A stretch of DNA of 11,561 nucleotides from Bacteroidetes/Chlorobi group bacterium ChocPot_Mid (GTDB lineage Bacteria; Bacteroidota; Ignavibacteria; Kapaibacteriales; UBA2268): NCBI GenBank assembly GCA_003731675.1, contig RCNQ01000250.1, positions 1 through 11,561 of the forward strand, in the 5' to 3' direction. The notes beneath the pieces were generated by a model. It worked only from the letters and a program-made list of their open reading frames with translations, did no database searches and was not told the origin of the DNA. Of this stretch, positions 6,207 to 11,561 are shown in pieces. Position 1 is the stretch's first letter. Every line of letters starts with the position of its first letter. The position numbers and the translations under genes were made by a program.

Positions 6207-7226
6207 ATGCCCGAAGTAACAGAAGAAATGAAAAAACGTTTAGCAGTTGCTTTTAAACTGGGTTCGATAAGAGGTTTGGAATACCTCAAAAAAAGAGGAG
6301 AGAATCTAATCGAAACTTGGGACTATGATGACTTGCATGCAAAAATGCATTATAAATCGTTCACCGTTGCCAAAACAATGGGAGCTGATGTTCTTCAAGA
6401 TATATTTGATGCCGTCCAAAAAGCAAAAAAAGAAGGTACTCCTGTAAAAGACTTCATTTCAAATCTCAAACCAATTTTGGAATCAAAAGGATGGTGGGGA
6501 AAAAAAGAAGTTGATGGCAAAATTGTTACGCTTGGTACTCCATCACGTTTAGCTTTAATCCTCGATACAAATATAAAAACATCTTATGCACAAGGTCGTT
6601 GGGAATCAATGATGAATATTGCTCAATATCGTCCATGGTTCGTTTATGAACAGATTCATAGAGAAACTGCAAGAGAAAGTCACAAACAGTTCGATAAGCA
6701 TATATATCACTATACAAATCCAATAGTTCAGGATATTTTTCCTCCTCGTGGTTATGGTTGTGATTGCTCTATGAGAGCCGTTACCGAAGAGGAGAAAAAT
6801 AATTTAGTTGCAAGAGGGTATGTTGTTGTTGAGGGTAAAGAAGACAACAAATATGTAACCGACGATATGAAAAATTTCGACCCTATTGGAAAATATGAAC
6901 CTGAAATTCGAGACTATCAAAAACAAATTAAAGGCGATTTAAAGCAGGCACTCAATAAAAATACCCAAATAGAGCAAAAAAACACGTCTATCGCAACGCA
7001 AACAAGAATTTTGGGTATTTCAAACGAACTTAGTAATATAAAAACAGCAATTGAGAATAAAAATATAGGTAAAAAAGAAATTTCTGATATGATTTTTAAA
7101 CTTAATCTTGTTAATCAGCAATTGCAAAAATTAAAAAACAATAGTTCTGCAAATAAGGAACAATTAAAAAAATTAACAGTGTCTTACACGGCATTACTGA
7201 TTATGGCAAACAAACTCAGGAAATAA
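6207..7226 (+). CDS. Mu gpF-like minor head protein (phage head morphogenesis)
   Basis: A 339-residue minor head protein of the Mu gpF / SPP1 gp7 family, which associates with the portal during head assembly. The diagnostic C-terminal part of the domain is present: IHRETARESHKQFDK (150-164) and the zinc-knuckle-like DIFPPRGYGCDCSMRAVT (176-193) with C185 and C187. The N-terminal half (about 10-130) carries the usual helical region, including the TNIKTSYAQGRWESM segment. A C-terminal extension after about residue 240 (KQIKGDLKQALNKN and onward) is lysine/asparagine-rich and predicted coiled coil. The core family domain ends before it, so the tail may be phage-specific. The gene follows the portal with a 2-base gap. 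The leader of the next gene begins right after its stop. Confidence 0.93.
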   Translation: MPEVTEEMKKRLAVAFKLGSIRGLEYLKKRGENLIETWDYDDLHAKMHYKSFTVAKTMGADVLQDIFDAVQKAKKEGTPVKDFISNLKPILESKGWWGKKEVDGKIVTLGTPSRLALILDTNIKTSYAQGRWESMMNIAQYRPWFVYEQIHRETARESHKQFDKHIYHYTNPIVQDIFPPRGYGCDCSMRAVTEEEKNNLVARGYVVVEGKEDNKYVTDDMKNFDPIGKYEPEIRDYQKQIKGDLKQALNKNTQIEQKNTSIATQTRILGISNELSNIKTAIENKNIGKKEISDMIFKLNLVNQQLQKLKNNSSANKEQLKKLTVSYTALLIMANKLRK

Positions 7227-7228
7227 AA

Positions 7229-7300
7229 TTTGGAATATATTTTGGAATAATTTTCTTGATTCTAATGGAATAATTTATGGAATAAAATTTGGAAAAAATT
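7229..7300 (+). repeat. Degenerate 12-bp repeat array in the gpG leader
   Basis: The gap between the gpF-like and gpG-like genes reads as six consecutive 12-base units (for example TTTGGAATATAT, TTTGGAATAATT, ATGGAATAATTT, ATGGAATAAAAT), five of them containing TGGAA. Two units contain a minimal reading frame ATG-GAA-TAA (7265-7273 and 7277-7285), both in frame with the downstream gene. The GGAA repeats resemble weak ribosome binding sites, so the array may tune gpG translation; it may equally be slippage debris. Confidence 0.6.
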
Positions 7301-7894
7301 ATGCTATCACGAAGTATTATTAAAGGATTTGAACAGTTACTTAAGAAAATTAAGGAAAAAGGTAAAGACATTTCACCTGCATTGAGAATTATCTCAGGAC
7401 TTGCAGAAGAAACAATTTTGCAAAATATTGCTTCTCATGGCAGGTATGATGGAAGCGAAGGTAGTAACGTAACAATATTTTCAGGGGGGAATCAAAAATG
7501 GAAGGCACTTGCTCCATCAACAAAAAAAGCATACCAGGTAAAAGGATATTCACCATTACTACCTACCCTTAATCGAAACAAAAATTTAGTAGCTTCAATT
7601 GAGGTCAATCCGGAAAAGAAAAGTGCTATAGTAATTTCAGCAAACAGCCCTTATGCAGCTATACATCAATTTGGAGGTATTATTAATCATCCGGGTGGAA
7701 CAGAATACGGTTTCATGACAAAAGCAGATGCTTCAAAAGGGAAAATTTTATTCCTGAAAAAAGGTTCAGGTTATATGGTATTAGGGACAACGAAACCTCA
7801 TAAAATTGAGATACCTGCCCGTCCTTATTTAGTATTTCAGGACAAAGACATCAAAGAATGGATTGATGCAATCGGAGATTTCTATTTCAGATGA
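7301..7894 (+). CDS. Mu gpG-like virion morphogenesis protein
   Basis: A 197-residue member of the phage virion morphogenesis family (Mu gpG-like), which acts in late head/tail joining or tail completion. The family pattern is visible in order: WKALAPSTKKAY near residue 70, then LPTLNRNKNLVASIEV, then SPYAAIHQFGG (the conserved YAxxHQFG core), and the closing IPARPYLVF. I prefer ATG 7301 over the TTG at 7289, because ATG 7301 is followed by a normal N-terminus and TTG 7289 belongs to the 12-bp repeat array. It is the last gene of the head operon in this window. In Mu, a protease/scaffold and the major capsid gene come next; here the strand switches instead to the lysogeny genes. Confidence 0.9.
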   Translation: MLSRSIIKGFEQLLKKIKEKGKDISPALRIISGLAEETILQNIASHGRYDGSEGSNVTIFSGGNQKWKALAPSTKKAYQVKGYSPLLPTLNRNKNLVASIEVNPEKKSAIVISANSPYAAIHQFGGIINHPGGTEYGFMTKADASKGKILFLKKGSGYMVLGTTKPHKIEIPARPYLVFQDKDIKEWIDAIGDFYFR

Positions 7895-7898
7895 AATA
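7883..7898. terminator. Weak hairpin at the convergent end of the head operon
   Basis: TATTTCA and TGAAATA pair with a two-base loop across the stop codon of the gpG-like gene, in the short convergent gap before the lipoprotein gene on the other strand. The stem is AT-rich and no clear T-run follows, so it is only a possible terminator. Confidence 0.3.
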
Positions 7899-7923
7899 AT
7901 ATTTAGTCATATCAACCTAACTT

Positions 7924-8472
7924 TTAATAATCTAATCCTATCCATTCAATTAACTTTTTCGATGAGTCCCTTTTGATATAACTTTTGTATAATCCATCAA
8001 TATATATACCTAATCCATTTTGTGCTTGATATTTAATTGTCACAATATAATATTCACCTTCTTTCATTGTAGTATCTTTACTAATAGATAATTCATCATT
8101 ATCGATTAAATCAACTTGTGGAAGTTTTGCTGAATTAGGGAATTTTAAACGTTCTTTCAAATTAGCACAGGCTATATCATATAAATTCTTCCTTGGTTCC
8201 AATTTTTGAAAAAATTTTCTTTGTTCTTCTAAAATCCAAATAATATTATTATTCTTAAATTCATCAAGTTTGTTTGTCTTTTTATATCTTTCAATTGCCA
8301 TGTCAATAGTGTCAATTGCTTTAAAAGATAATTCCTTACTGATAATTTCCTTGTTTTGCTCTTTTTCAGCACCAATATAGTCAGCTAAAGTAATGTCTTT
8401 AGCGGATTTTTGACATCCAATGAGGACAATAACTAATACAAACATTGAAATAAAATTGAAATGCTTTCTCAT
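7924..8472 (-). CDS. Probable outer-membrane or periplasmic lipoprotein (moron-like)
   Basis: A 182-residue lipoprotein precursor. The N-terminus MRKHFNF is followed by a hydrophobic stretch and the lipobox VLIGC with C20 as the lipidated cysteine. I start at ATG 8472, with GGAG six bases upstream, rather than the GTG one codon earlier. The C-terminal half has a pattern I recognise from many small phage- and island-encoded proteins: ACANLKERLKFPNSAKLP, then YYIVTIKYQAQNGLGIYI and GLYKSYIKR. That domain's function is not known to me. The gene lies at the 3' end of the repressor operon, so it may be expressed in the lysogen, as lysogenic-conversion (moron) genes are. Surface exclusion or envelope alteration would be possible roles; these are guesses. 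Confidence 0.75.
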   Translation of the reverse strand: MRKHFNFISMFVLVIVLIGCQKSAKDITLADYIGAEKEQNKEIISKELSFKAIDTIDMAIERYKKTNKLDEFKNNNIIWILEEQRKFFQKLEPRKNLYDIACANLKERLKFPNSAKLPQVDLIDNDELSISKDTTMKEGEYYIVTIKYQAQNGLGIYIDGLYKSYIKRDSSKKLIEWIGLDY

Positions 8473-8507
8473 CACAGTCTCCTATAAAAAATTTAACATA
8501 TACAAAA

Positions 8508-8720
8508 TTAACAAATTTTTGCTTTTGACAAATTATATTTTTGTTCTTTATCACACTCGATTAATCCCTTTTCTTCCATATAGTCAATACAGCCAATCAC
8601 GTGTTCAATGTCACAAGCAAAGGCAATCTTTATTTCTCCTTTAATTGACTTTATTACACCTCTCATTAAGGATTCCTGCACGTTTAATGGCAACTTTAAA
8701 AAATGCTCTTTATTAGTCAT
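8508..8720 (-). CDS. Small protein coupled to the repressor (possible winged helix)
   Basis: A 70-residue protein starting at the ATG that overlaps the stop of the S24 gene (TAATG, 8718-8722). A longer upstream in-frame extension to 8765 is disfavoured because it would run inside the S24 gene. The layout, helices through SLMRGVIKSIKGEIKIAFACD and DIEHVIGCIDYMEEKGLIEC, then a basic QKYNLSKAKI end, resembles a winged-HTH where 'YMEEKGLIE' leads into the wing, but the match is loose. As third cistron of the lysogeny operon it may modulate repressor action or induction. Three cysteines (in ACDIEHVIGC and IECDKE) are noticeable for so short a protein. I do not recognise a named family. Confidence 0.6.
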   Translation of the reverse strand: MTNKEHFLKLPLNVQESLMRGVIKSIKGEIKIAFACDIEHVIGCIDYMEEKGLIECDKEQKYNLSKAKIC

Positions 8721-9157
8721 TAAATATCTCGAATATATTTTGTTGCTTTTCCAAGTATTATGCATTCATCTTCTTCGTATACTCTTATTGGCTCATAATC
8801 TTGATTGAATGAAGATAAATACAAACACAAGGAACCTGGATCATAAATTTTAACAATATAATCACCATTCAAACATACTGCCACTACATCACCGCTTTTG
8901 AAATTTGTTATTGTTGTATCAACGATTACTATATCGCCCAGAGTTAATTTCGGTTCCATAGAATCACCAGAAATCCTTATTAAGTATGTTCCGTTTGGTT
9001 TAATATCCTTTAATTTTGGTATAGTTTCTTTCTCTATGCCATCCATAACATTCACTCCTTGACCTGCAGTAAAACTTGTCGAATAAATTGGGACCTCAAG
9101 TTCCTCATCTATTTGAATAATTTCTGATACATTCGATATATATTTACCTTTTGACAT
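8720..9157 (-). CDS. S24 peptidase domain protein (LexA/CI C-terminal type), repressor half
   Basis: A 145-residue self-cleaving peptidase of the LexA/CI/UmuD fold without its own DNA-binding domain. The fold is clear: SGDSMEPKLTLGDIVIVD carries the catalytic serine S66, and K103 in GDYIVKIY is the expected general-base lysine. An Ala-Gly pair in FTAGQG (A31-G32) lies at the right distance upstream to be the self-cleavage site. A LexA or CI protein would have an HTH in front. Here that domain is the separate product of the upstream gene, to which this one is joined by TAATG (9155-9159), and the next gene is joined the same way. It probably acts as the damage sensor of a two-part repressor, cleaving when RecA filaments form. 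UmuD-like action in mutagenesis is possible but unlikely in this setting. Confidence 0.9.
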   Translation of the reverse strand: MSKGKYISNVSEIIQIDEELEVPIYSTSFTAGQGVNVMDGIEKETIPKLKDIKPNGTYLIRISGDSMEPKLTLGDIVIVDTTITNFKSGDVVAVCLNGDYIVKIYDPGSLCLYLSSFNQDYEPIRVYEEDECIILGKATKYIRDI

Positions 9158-9555
9158 TAAGCACCTACAGTTGAATCAACCGTTTCAAGAATTTTATTTA
9201 TTTTAGGTATATTTTCTTCAGCCCATTCTTTTATTTTTTTCATTTGTTGCGGAGTAAGTGTGCGGATATCTGGTAATTCAATCAATTCCGCATATTGAAC
9301 TTCGTCAACATTAGATTCGATTTTTCTATCGGATTTATTTTCTAATAACATCGGCTCCCTGCCATTCCTGATATATTCAGGGTTAATGTTGAGCTTTTCT
9401 TGTAATTCATGGATCAAAGACCATCCAAGACTTTTTCTTTTTCTATAACTATAGAAAGTCTGACCTTTTTTATCAATGAGTTTTGCTAAATTACTCAAAC
9501 TGTTGAAATATTTTTTTGCAACAGATTCAAGTCTTTCTAATTCAAGATTTTCCAT
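9157..9555 (-). CDS. CI-type HTH repressor, DNA-binding half
   Basis: A 132-residue protein with an HTH at about residues 20-70. SLSNLAKLIDKKGQTFYSY, then LGWSLIHELQEKLNINPEYI and NGREPML, follow the pattern of phage CI/Xre repressor N-terminal domains, including the 'INPEWLxxGxGPM' motif (here INPEYIRNGREPM). Instead of continuing into a peptidase, it has an acidic linker and a C-terminal helical tail (LTPQQMKKIKEWAEENIPK) probably for self-association or contact with the S24 partner. The start ATG at 9555 faces the AT-rich control region. Its TAA overlaps the partner's ATG. It should bind operators in 9556-9686 and keep the rightward early genes off. The C-terminal extension argues that the split is real rather than a sequencing frameshift. 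Confidence 0.85.
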   Translation of the reverse strand: MENLELERLESVAKKYFNSLSNLAKLIDKKGQTFYSYRKRKSLGWSLIHELQEKLNINPEYIRNGREPMLLENKSDRKIESNVDEVQYAELIELPDIRTLTPQQMKKIKEWAEENIPKINKILETVDSTVGA

Positions 9556-9581
9556 TCAGATTACTAAATGTTTTATTAATT

Positions 9582-9620
9582 TTTTATAAAATTTTTATTT
9601 TTTTCTTGTTTTTATAAAAA
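9582..9620. promoter_or_regulatory. Candidate operators of the lysogeny switch
   Basis: Two palindromes with the same core lie 28 bp apart centre to centre: TTTTATAAAA (9582-9591) and TTTTTATAAAAA (9609-9620). The second falls in the spacer of the proposed early promoter, so binding there would block RNA polymerase. A looser inverted repeat (ATTTTGTTTT at 9620-9629 with AAAACAAAAT at 9648-9657) follows. The whole 131-bp gap is almost pure A/T, which makes chance symmetry common. Confidence 0.45.
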
Positions 9621-9636
9621 TTTTGTTTTATTTTTG
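9605..9636 (+). promoter_or_regulatory. Early rightward promoter, Bacteroidota-type
   Basis: CTTG (9605-9608) and TATTTTTG (9629-9636), which fits TAnnTTTG exactly, are separated by 20 bp. This agrees with the Bacteroidota primary sigma consensus of TTTG, about 19 bp, TAnnTTTG, with one mismatch in the upstream element. It lies about 50 bp before the first early ATG at 9687. The T-rich background raises the chance of false matches. Confidence 0.5.
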
Positions 9637-9686
9637 TTTTGAGTTTAAAAACAAAATTTGAAAATTTAATTTTTTAAGAACAAAAA

Positions 9687-9893
9687 ATGAACTTAAAATT
9701 TAAACACATTAAAGCACTGACCTACATTGTCTATGACATCGCTAATAATGTAGTATCACTTGCTTTCAGACCGACAACCAGTCATAACGGTATCGGCAAT
9801 GCGATTGTCGAAGTGGGTGTTATGACTGTTGCCGGATTCAACACGACTATCAATCATGTTAAACATATTATCAAGGAACAATATCATGGGTAA
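9687..9893 (+). CDS. First early gene, hypothetical (Cro position)
   Basis: A 68-residue protein that begins immediately beyond the switch region, opposite the repressor, where a Cro/Ner-type regulator or other leftmost early gene would be expected. I do not recognise it. The N-terminus is basic (MNLKFKHIK) and the middle is small, valine- and alanine-rich (NNVVSLAF, NAIVEVGVMTVAGF), more like a compact beta-rich domain than an HTH. No Shine-Dalgarno is visible, only AAGAA. Its codon use is normal, and its stop overlaps the next start by 8 bases (ATGGGTAA, 9886-9893), which supports it being real. Confidence 0.6.
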   Translation: MNLKFKHIKALTYIVYDIANNVVSLAFRPTTSHNGIGNAIVEVGVMTVAGFNTTINHVKHIIKEQYHG

Positions 9894-10125
9894 TCAAAAT
9901 CAAACTATCAATACACCCAACGGGAAAGACAAACAGGTAATGGCATTCCAGGTCAATCCCGAAATAAGAGAATACTTTGAAGATTTCTGTTCAAAACATG
10001 CATACGAAACTTTGTCTAATGCCATTAAGGTTCATATCCGTATCGCTATGCATCTTTACAAAACAAATGAAAAAGAGTTCTTCAAATTACTCTCTGAATC
10101 ATCTAATATCGTTCTAACAGACTAA
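9886..10125 (+). CDS. Small early protein, possible ribbon-helix-helix
   Basis: A 79-residue protein starting at the ATG at 9886, which has AAGGA (9874-9878) eight bases ahead, rather than the upstream in-frame start at 9829 that lies inside the preceding gene. After a polar N-terminus (NQNQTINTPNGKDKQ), the run VMAFQVNPEIREYFEDFC then HAYETLSNAIKVHIRIAM looks like a beta strand followed by two helices, the ribbon-helix-helix arrangement, although less canonical than the next gene. A possible early transcription regulator. The 8-base overlap with the previous gene indicates coupled expression. Confidence 0.6.
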   Translation: MGNQNQTINTPNGKDKQVMAFQVNPEIREYFEDFCSKHAYETLSNAIKVHIRIAMHLYKTNEKEFFKLLSESSNIVLTD

Positions 10126-10190
10126 ACGATATGATTTAAAACTATTTTTTACAAAATGCAAATATTATTACTGCAAAAATTACGGAAAAA

Positions 10191-10406
10191 ATGAATAAAA
10201 AACAAACAAAAAGTAAAAAAAAGTTGAATTCTTTTAAAACAGAAATGATTAACAATCCAAAAGACACTATAAGAATTACTGTTGATTTGGATGAAGAGAC
10301 ATATAGGAGGTTGAAATTTATGGTTAAAAAATATAACTATAGTGCAGTCTCTAAATACCTCCGGGATATGATAAACACATATTACAATGATTTTTTCAAC
10401 AATTAA
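10191..10406 (+). CDS. Ribbon-helix-helix DNA-binding protein
   Basis: A 71-residue protein with a basic N-terminal tail (MNKKQTKSKKKLNSFK), typical of flexible DNA-contacting arms, followed by an RHH fold. The strand is TIRITVDLDEETYRRLKFMV, with alternating residues that would sit in the major groove, and the second helix carries SAVSKYLRDMINTYY. This is the Arc/MetJ/ParG/CopG pattern and predicts a dimeric repressor or activator. It lies in the early operon after a 65-bp AT-rich gap, which may hold its own operator. Whether it regulates early genes, the switch, or partition/replication cannot be told from sequence. No ParA is seen nearby. Confidence 0.8.
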   Translation: MNKKQTKSKKKLNSFKTEMINNPKDTIRITVDLDEETYRRLKFMVKKYNYSAVSKYLRDMINTYYNDFFNN

Positions 10407-10421
10407 TATGGAGCAATAACC

Positions 10422-10679
10422 ATGAATGCTATACCGAGCAATTATTCAACAGCAAGGGGGGAACAGCTTGCTACTCAGCTTGCTGAGCATATTGTTGAGA
10501 CAGAACCATTCCAGAACTGGGATGAATGTATTAATGAAATCCGAGAAAAGATTTGCAGCATTGGAGATAAAAAATTAGGGGCTCCTGTTTCTTCCATCGT
10601 TAGAGCAGAAGACCTTAGACATATTCTTATAAAAAACAAAACATCAAGATATAATGTAAGAATAAAAGAGGAAATTTAA
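10422..10679 (+). CDS. Hypothetical early protein
   Basis: An 85-residue protein with no family I recognise. It reads as mostly helical: ARGEQLATQLAEHIVETEPF, then DECINEIREKICSIG, then SSIVRAEDLRHILIKNK. A GGAG (10410-10413) sits about eight bases ahead of the ATG. Its TAA overlaps the ATG of the next gene (TAATG, 10677-10681), so the two are made together. Two cysteines (in DECINE and KICSIG) are not arranged as a metal site. Given its place among small DNA-binding genes, it may assist one of them, but this is a guess. Confidence 0.65.
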   Translation: MNAIPSNYSTARGEQLATQLAEHIVETEPFQNWDECINEIREKICSIGDKKLGAPVSSIVRAEDLRHILIKNKTSRYNVRIKEEI

Positions 10680-11032
10680 TGGATATTCAGGAAATAATTA
10701 AAATCGCAGAACAAGTTCCAGAATTAACTGAACAAATTGCTTCTCTTCAATCAGAAATTTCGGAACTTAAAAGAAAACCCGGATACAAGGATATTCTGAC
10801 AGCTGAAGATATTCATGAAATCACTGGGTTTAAAAGTCCAACCACTGTTAGAAAAATGATAAACGATATTGGTAATGCTAAATATCGAGGAAGAGACTTT
10901 GTTCTACGTGAAGATTTTAAAAATTTCTTTAAAACAAGGAAAAACCTATCCGAAGAGGATATCGAAAACGCTATCACAGATTATGAAATTAAAAGAGCTA
11001 AAAAATTAGCTAAAATTAAATCAAATAATTAA
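10679..11032 (+). CDS. Coiled-coil plus HTH early regulator
   Basis: A 117-residue protein with three parts. Residues 4-33 (IIKIAEQVPELTEQIASLQS and on) form a heptad-like coiled coil. Residues about 38-85 form an excisionase/MerR-like HTH: ILTAEDIHEITGFKSPTTVR with a wing at KYRGRDFVLREDFKNFF. The tail is charged and basic (EIKRAKKLAKIKSNN). It is probably a dimeric DNA-binding protein of the early operon, for instance a replication or transposition accessory factor or a regulator. Its start overlaps the upstream stop (TAATG). The last codons are part of a 13-bp tandem duplication that runs past the stop codon. Confidence 0.72.
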   Translation: MDIQEIIKIAEQVPELTEQIASLQSEISELKRKPGYKDILTAEDIHEITGFKSPTTVRKMINDIGNAKYRGRDFVLREDFKNFFKTRKNLSEEDIENAITDYEIKRAKKLAKIKSNN

Positions 11033-11043
11033 ATCAAATAATT
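11018..11043. repeat. 13-bp tandem duplication at a gene end
   Basis: AAATCAAATAATT occurs twice back to back (11018-11030 and 11031-11043). The first copy encodes the last residues (KSNN) of the coiled-coil/HTH gene and its T begins the TAA stop. The second copy lies in the gap before the next gene. It looks like a recent replication slippage duplication. Confidence 0.85.
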
Positions 11044-11060
11044 AATATTGGAGGTAATCA

Positions 11061-11372
11061 ATGGACACAAAAACTACACCAACCGCAGCTGAGTTAAAGT
11101 TAAAAGAACTTGAACTAAAGAGGCAAATTGCTTCAGAAGTCAATCCTTCATTGAAGGATATTAAAACAATCAAAAGAAGAATCAGCAATCTGAAAAGTAA
11201 AGTCTTGATTCAGGATATCGATAAAGCAATTATCTATGAAAACAAGAAAGAATTGGCTAATCCGGATAATGTGGATTCTGACGATAGAAATGTATTATCT
11301 GACCTTGTAAAAATTGAAGAATACTTCAATAAACTTGAAAGTAAAATACAAATCAGATTATCAAATTTATGA
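11061..11372 (+). CDS. Hypothetical charged helical early protein
   Basis: A 103-residue protein I do not recognise, rich in lysine, glutamate and isoleucine: ELKLKELELKRQIASEV, then SLKDIKTIKRRISNLKSKV, then LVKIEEYFNKLESKIQIRL. Most of it should be amphipathic helix or coiled coil, and no catalytic or metal motif is seen. It has one of the best ribosome binding sites in the window, GGAGG (11050-11054), six bases before the ATG, so it is probably well expressed. The following gene's GAGGT site is embedded in its stop region, implying tight co-translation. Confidence 0.68.
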   Translation: MDTKTTPTAAELKLKELELKRQIASEVNPSLKDIKTIKRRISNLKSKVLIQDIDKAIIYENKKELANPDNVDSDDRNVLSDLVKIEEYFNKLESKIQIRLSNL

Positions 11373-11382
11373 GGTAATAACA

Positions 11383-11561
11383 ATGCAGAAAAGCAATATT
11401 CCATTATCACTCTTTCTGTTTGCATTAAAACATTATGTCGTCAAACAACAAGAATTATCATTATCTCTTGAACAATTTCCCTATGCTCATGGTGTTGAAT
11501 GTACCTTATTATCTGAAATAAGCAATTACAGTCAACTTGGATTTTCATTTTACATCAAAGT
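11383..11561 (+). CDS. Early gene, 3' end beyond window
   Basis: An open frame from ATG 11383 runs for at least 59 codons to the right edge without a stop. GAGGT (11371-11375) lies seven bases ahead, overlapping the previous stop. The visible part begins MQKSNIPLSLFLFALKHYVV and continues with QELSLSLEQFPYAHGVEC and an SNYSQLGFSFYIK run. It is hydrophobic near its N-terminus but not a clear signal peptide or membrane segment. No family is recognisable from this fragment. It continues the same-strand early operon. Confidence 0.6.
   Translation, partial: MQKSNIPLSLFLFALKHYVVKQQELSLSLEQFPYAHGVECTLLSEISNYSQLGFSFYIK

Noticed and set aside
7289..7300. TTG at 7289 as the start of the gpG-like gene
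   Set aside because: It belongs to the 12-bp repeat array, and the ATG at 7301 gives a normal N-terminus.
9829..9885. Upstream in-frame start for the gene ending at 10125
   Set aside because: It would overlap the previous gene by 65 bases with no ribosome binding site, whereas ATG 9886 has AAGGA at good spacing.

Overview
The window is a low-GC (about 30% by eye) stretch of a temperate phage or prophage. Its head genes are Mu-like (DUF935 portal, gpF-like and gpG-like proteins), but its TerL is a generic headful type. The host is probably a Gram-negative of the Bacteroidota/FCB group. This rests on the base composition, a lipobox lipoprotein, and an early promoter that fits the Bacteroidota form (TTG, 20 bp, TAnnTTTG). 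It is an inference. Strong Shine-Dalgarno sequences in front of several early genes are unusual for core Bacteroidia, so a deeper branch of the FCB group is equally possible.

Layout from left to right. (1) 1-1783, plus strand: the 3' part of a GT-A glycosyltransferase resembling the TET-associated glycosyltransferases of phages. Its stop overlaps the start of a spore-photoproduct-lyase-like radical SAM enzyme (ATGA). The pair looks like part of a DNA base hypermodification module. (2) 1784-2682: a regulatory island with an 18-bp palindrome, a 9-bp tandem repeat, two small minus-strand genes (one an excisionase/MerR-like DNA-binding protein) and several inverted repeats. One of these, TGTTTCACGTGAAACT, is a near-perfect copy of the bacterial chromosomal parS site bound by ParB/Spo0J. 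It sits over the predicted start codon of a small gene. (3) 2683-7894, plus strand: a compact packaging/head operon of small terminase, large terminase, DUF935 portal, Mu gpF-like and Mu gpG-like proteins. (4) 7924-9555, minus strand: a lysogeny operon. A CI-type HTH protein, an S24 (LexA/CI C-terminal) peptidase domain protein and a small protein are coupled by TAATG stop/start overlaps, followed by a lipoprotein of moron type. The repressor is therefore split over two polypeptides. (5) 9556-9686: a very AT-rich divergent control region with palindromic operator candidates and an early promoter. (6) 9687-11561, plus strand: small early genes, including a ribbon-helix-helix protein and a coiled-coil plus HTH protein. 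The last gene runs off the window.

How it fits together: the minus-strand repressor pair probably holds the rightward early operon off from the AT-rich switch region. S24 cleavage after DNA damage would release it. Early small DNA-binding proteins would then hand over to replication and late genes outside the window. The head operon packages the DNA, which may be hypermodified by the enzymes at the left edge. No major capsid, scaffold/protease, tail, integrase or transposase gene is visible here. No tRNA, rRNA, CRISPR array or insertion sequence was found.
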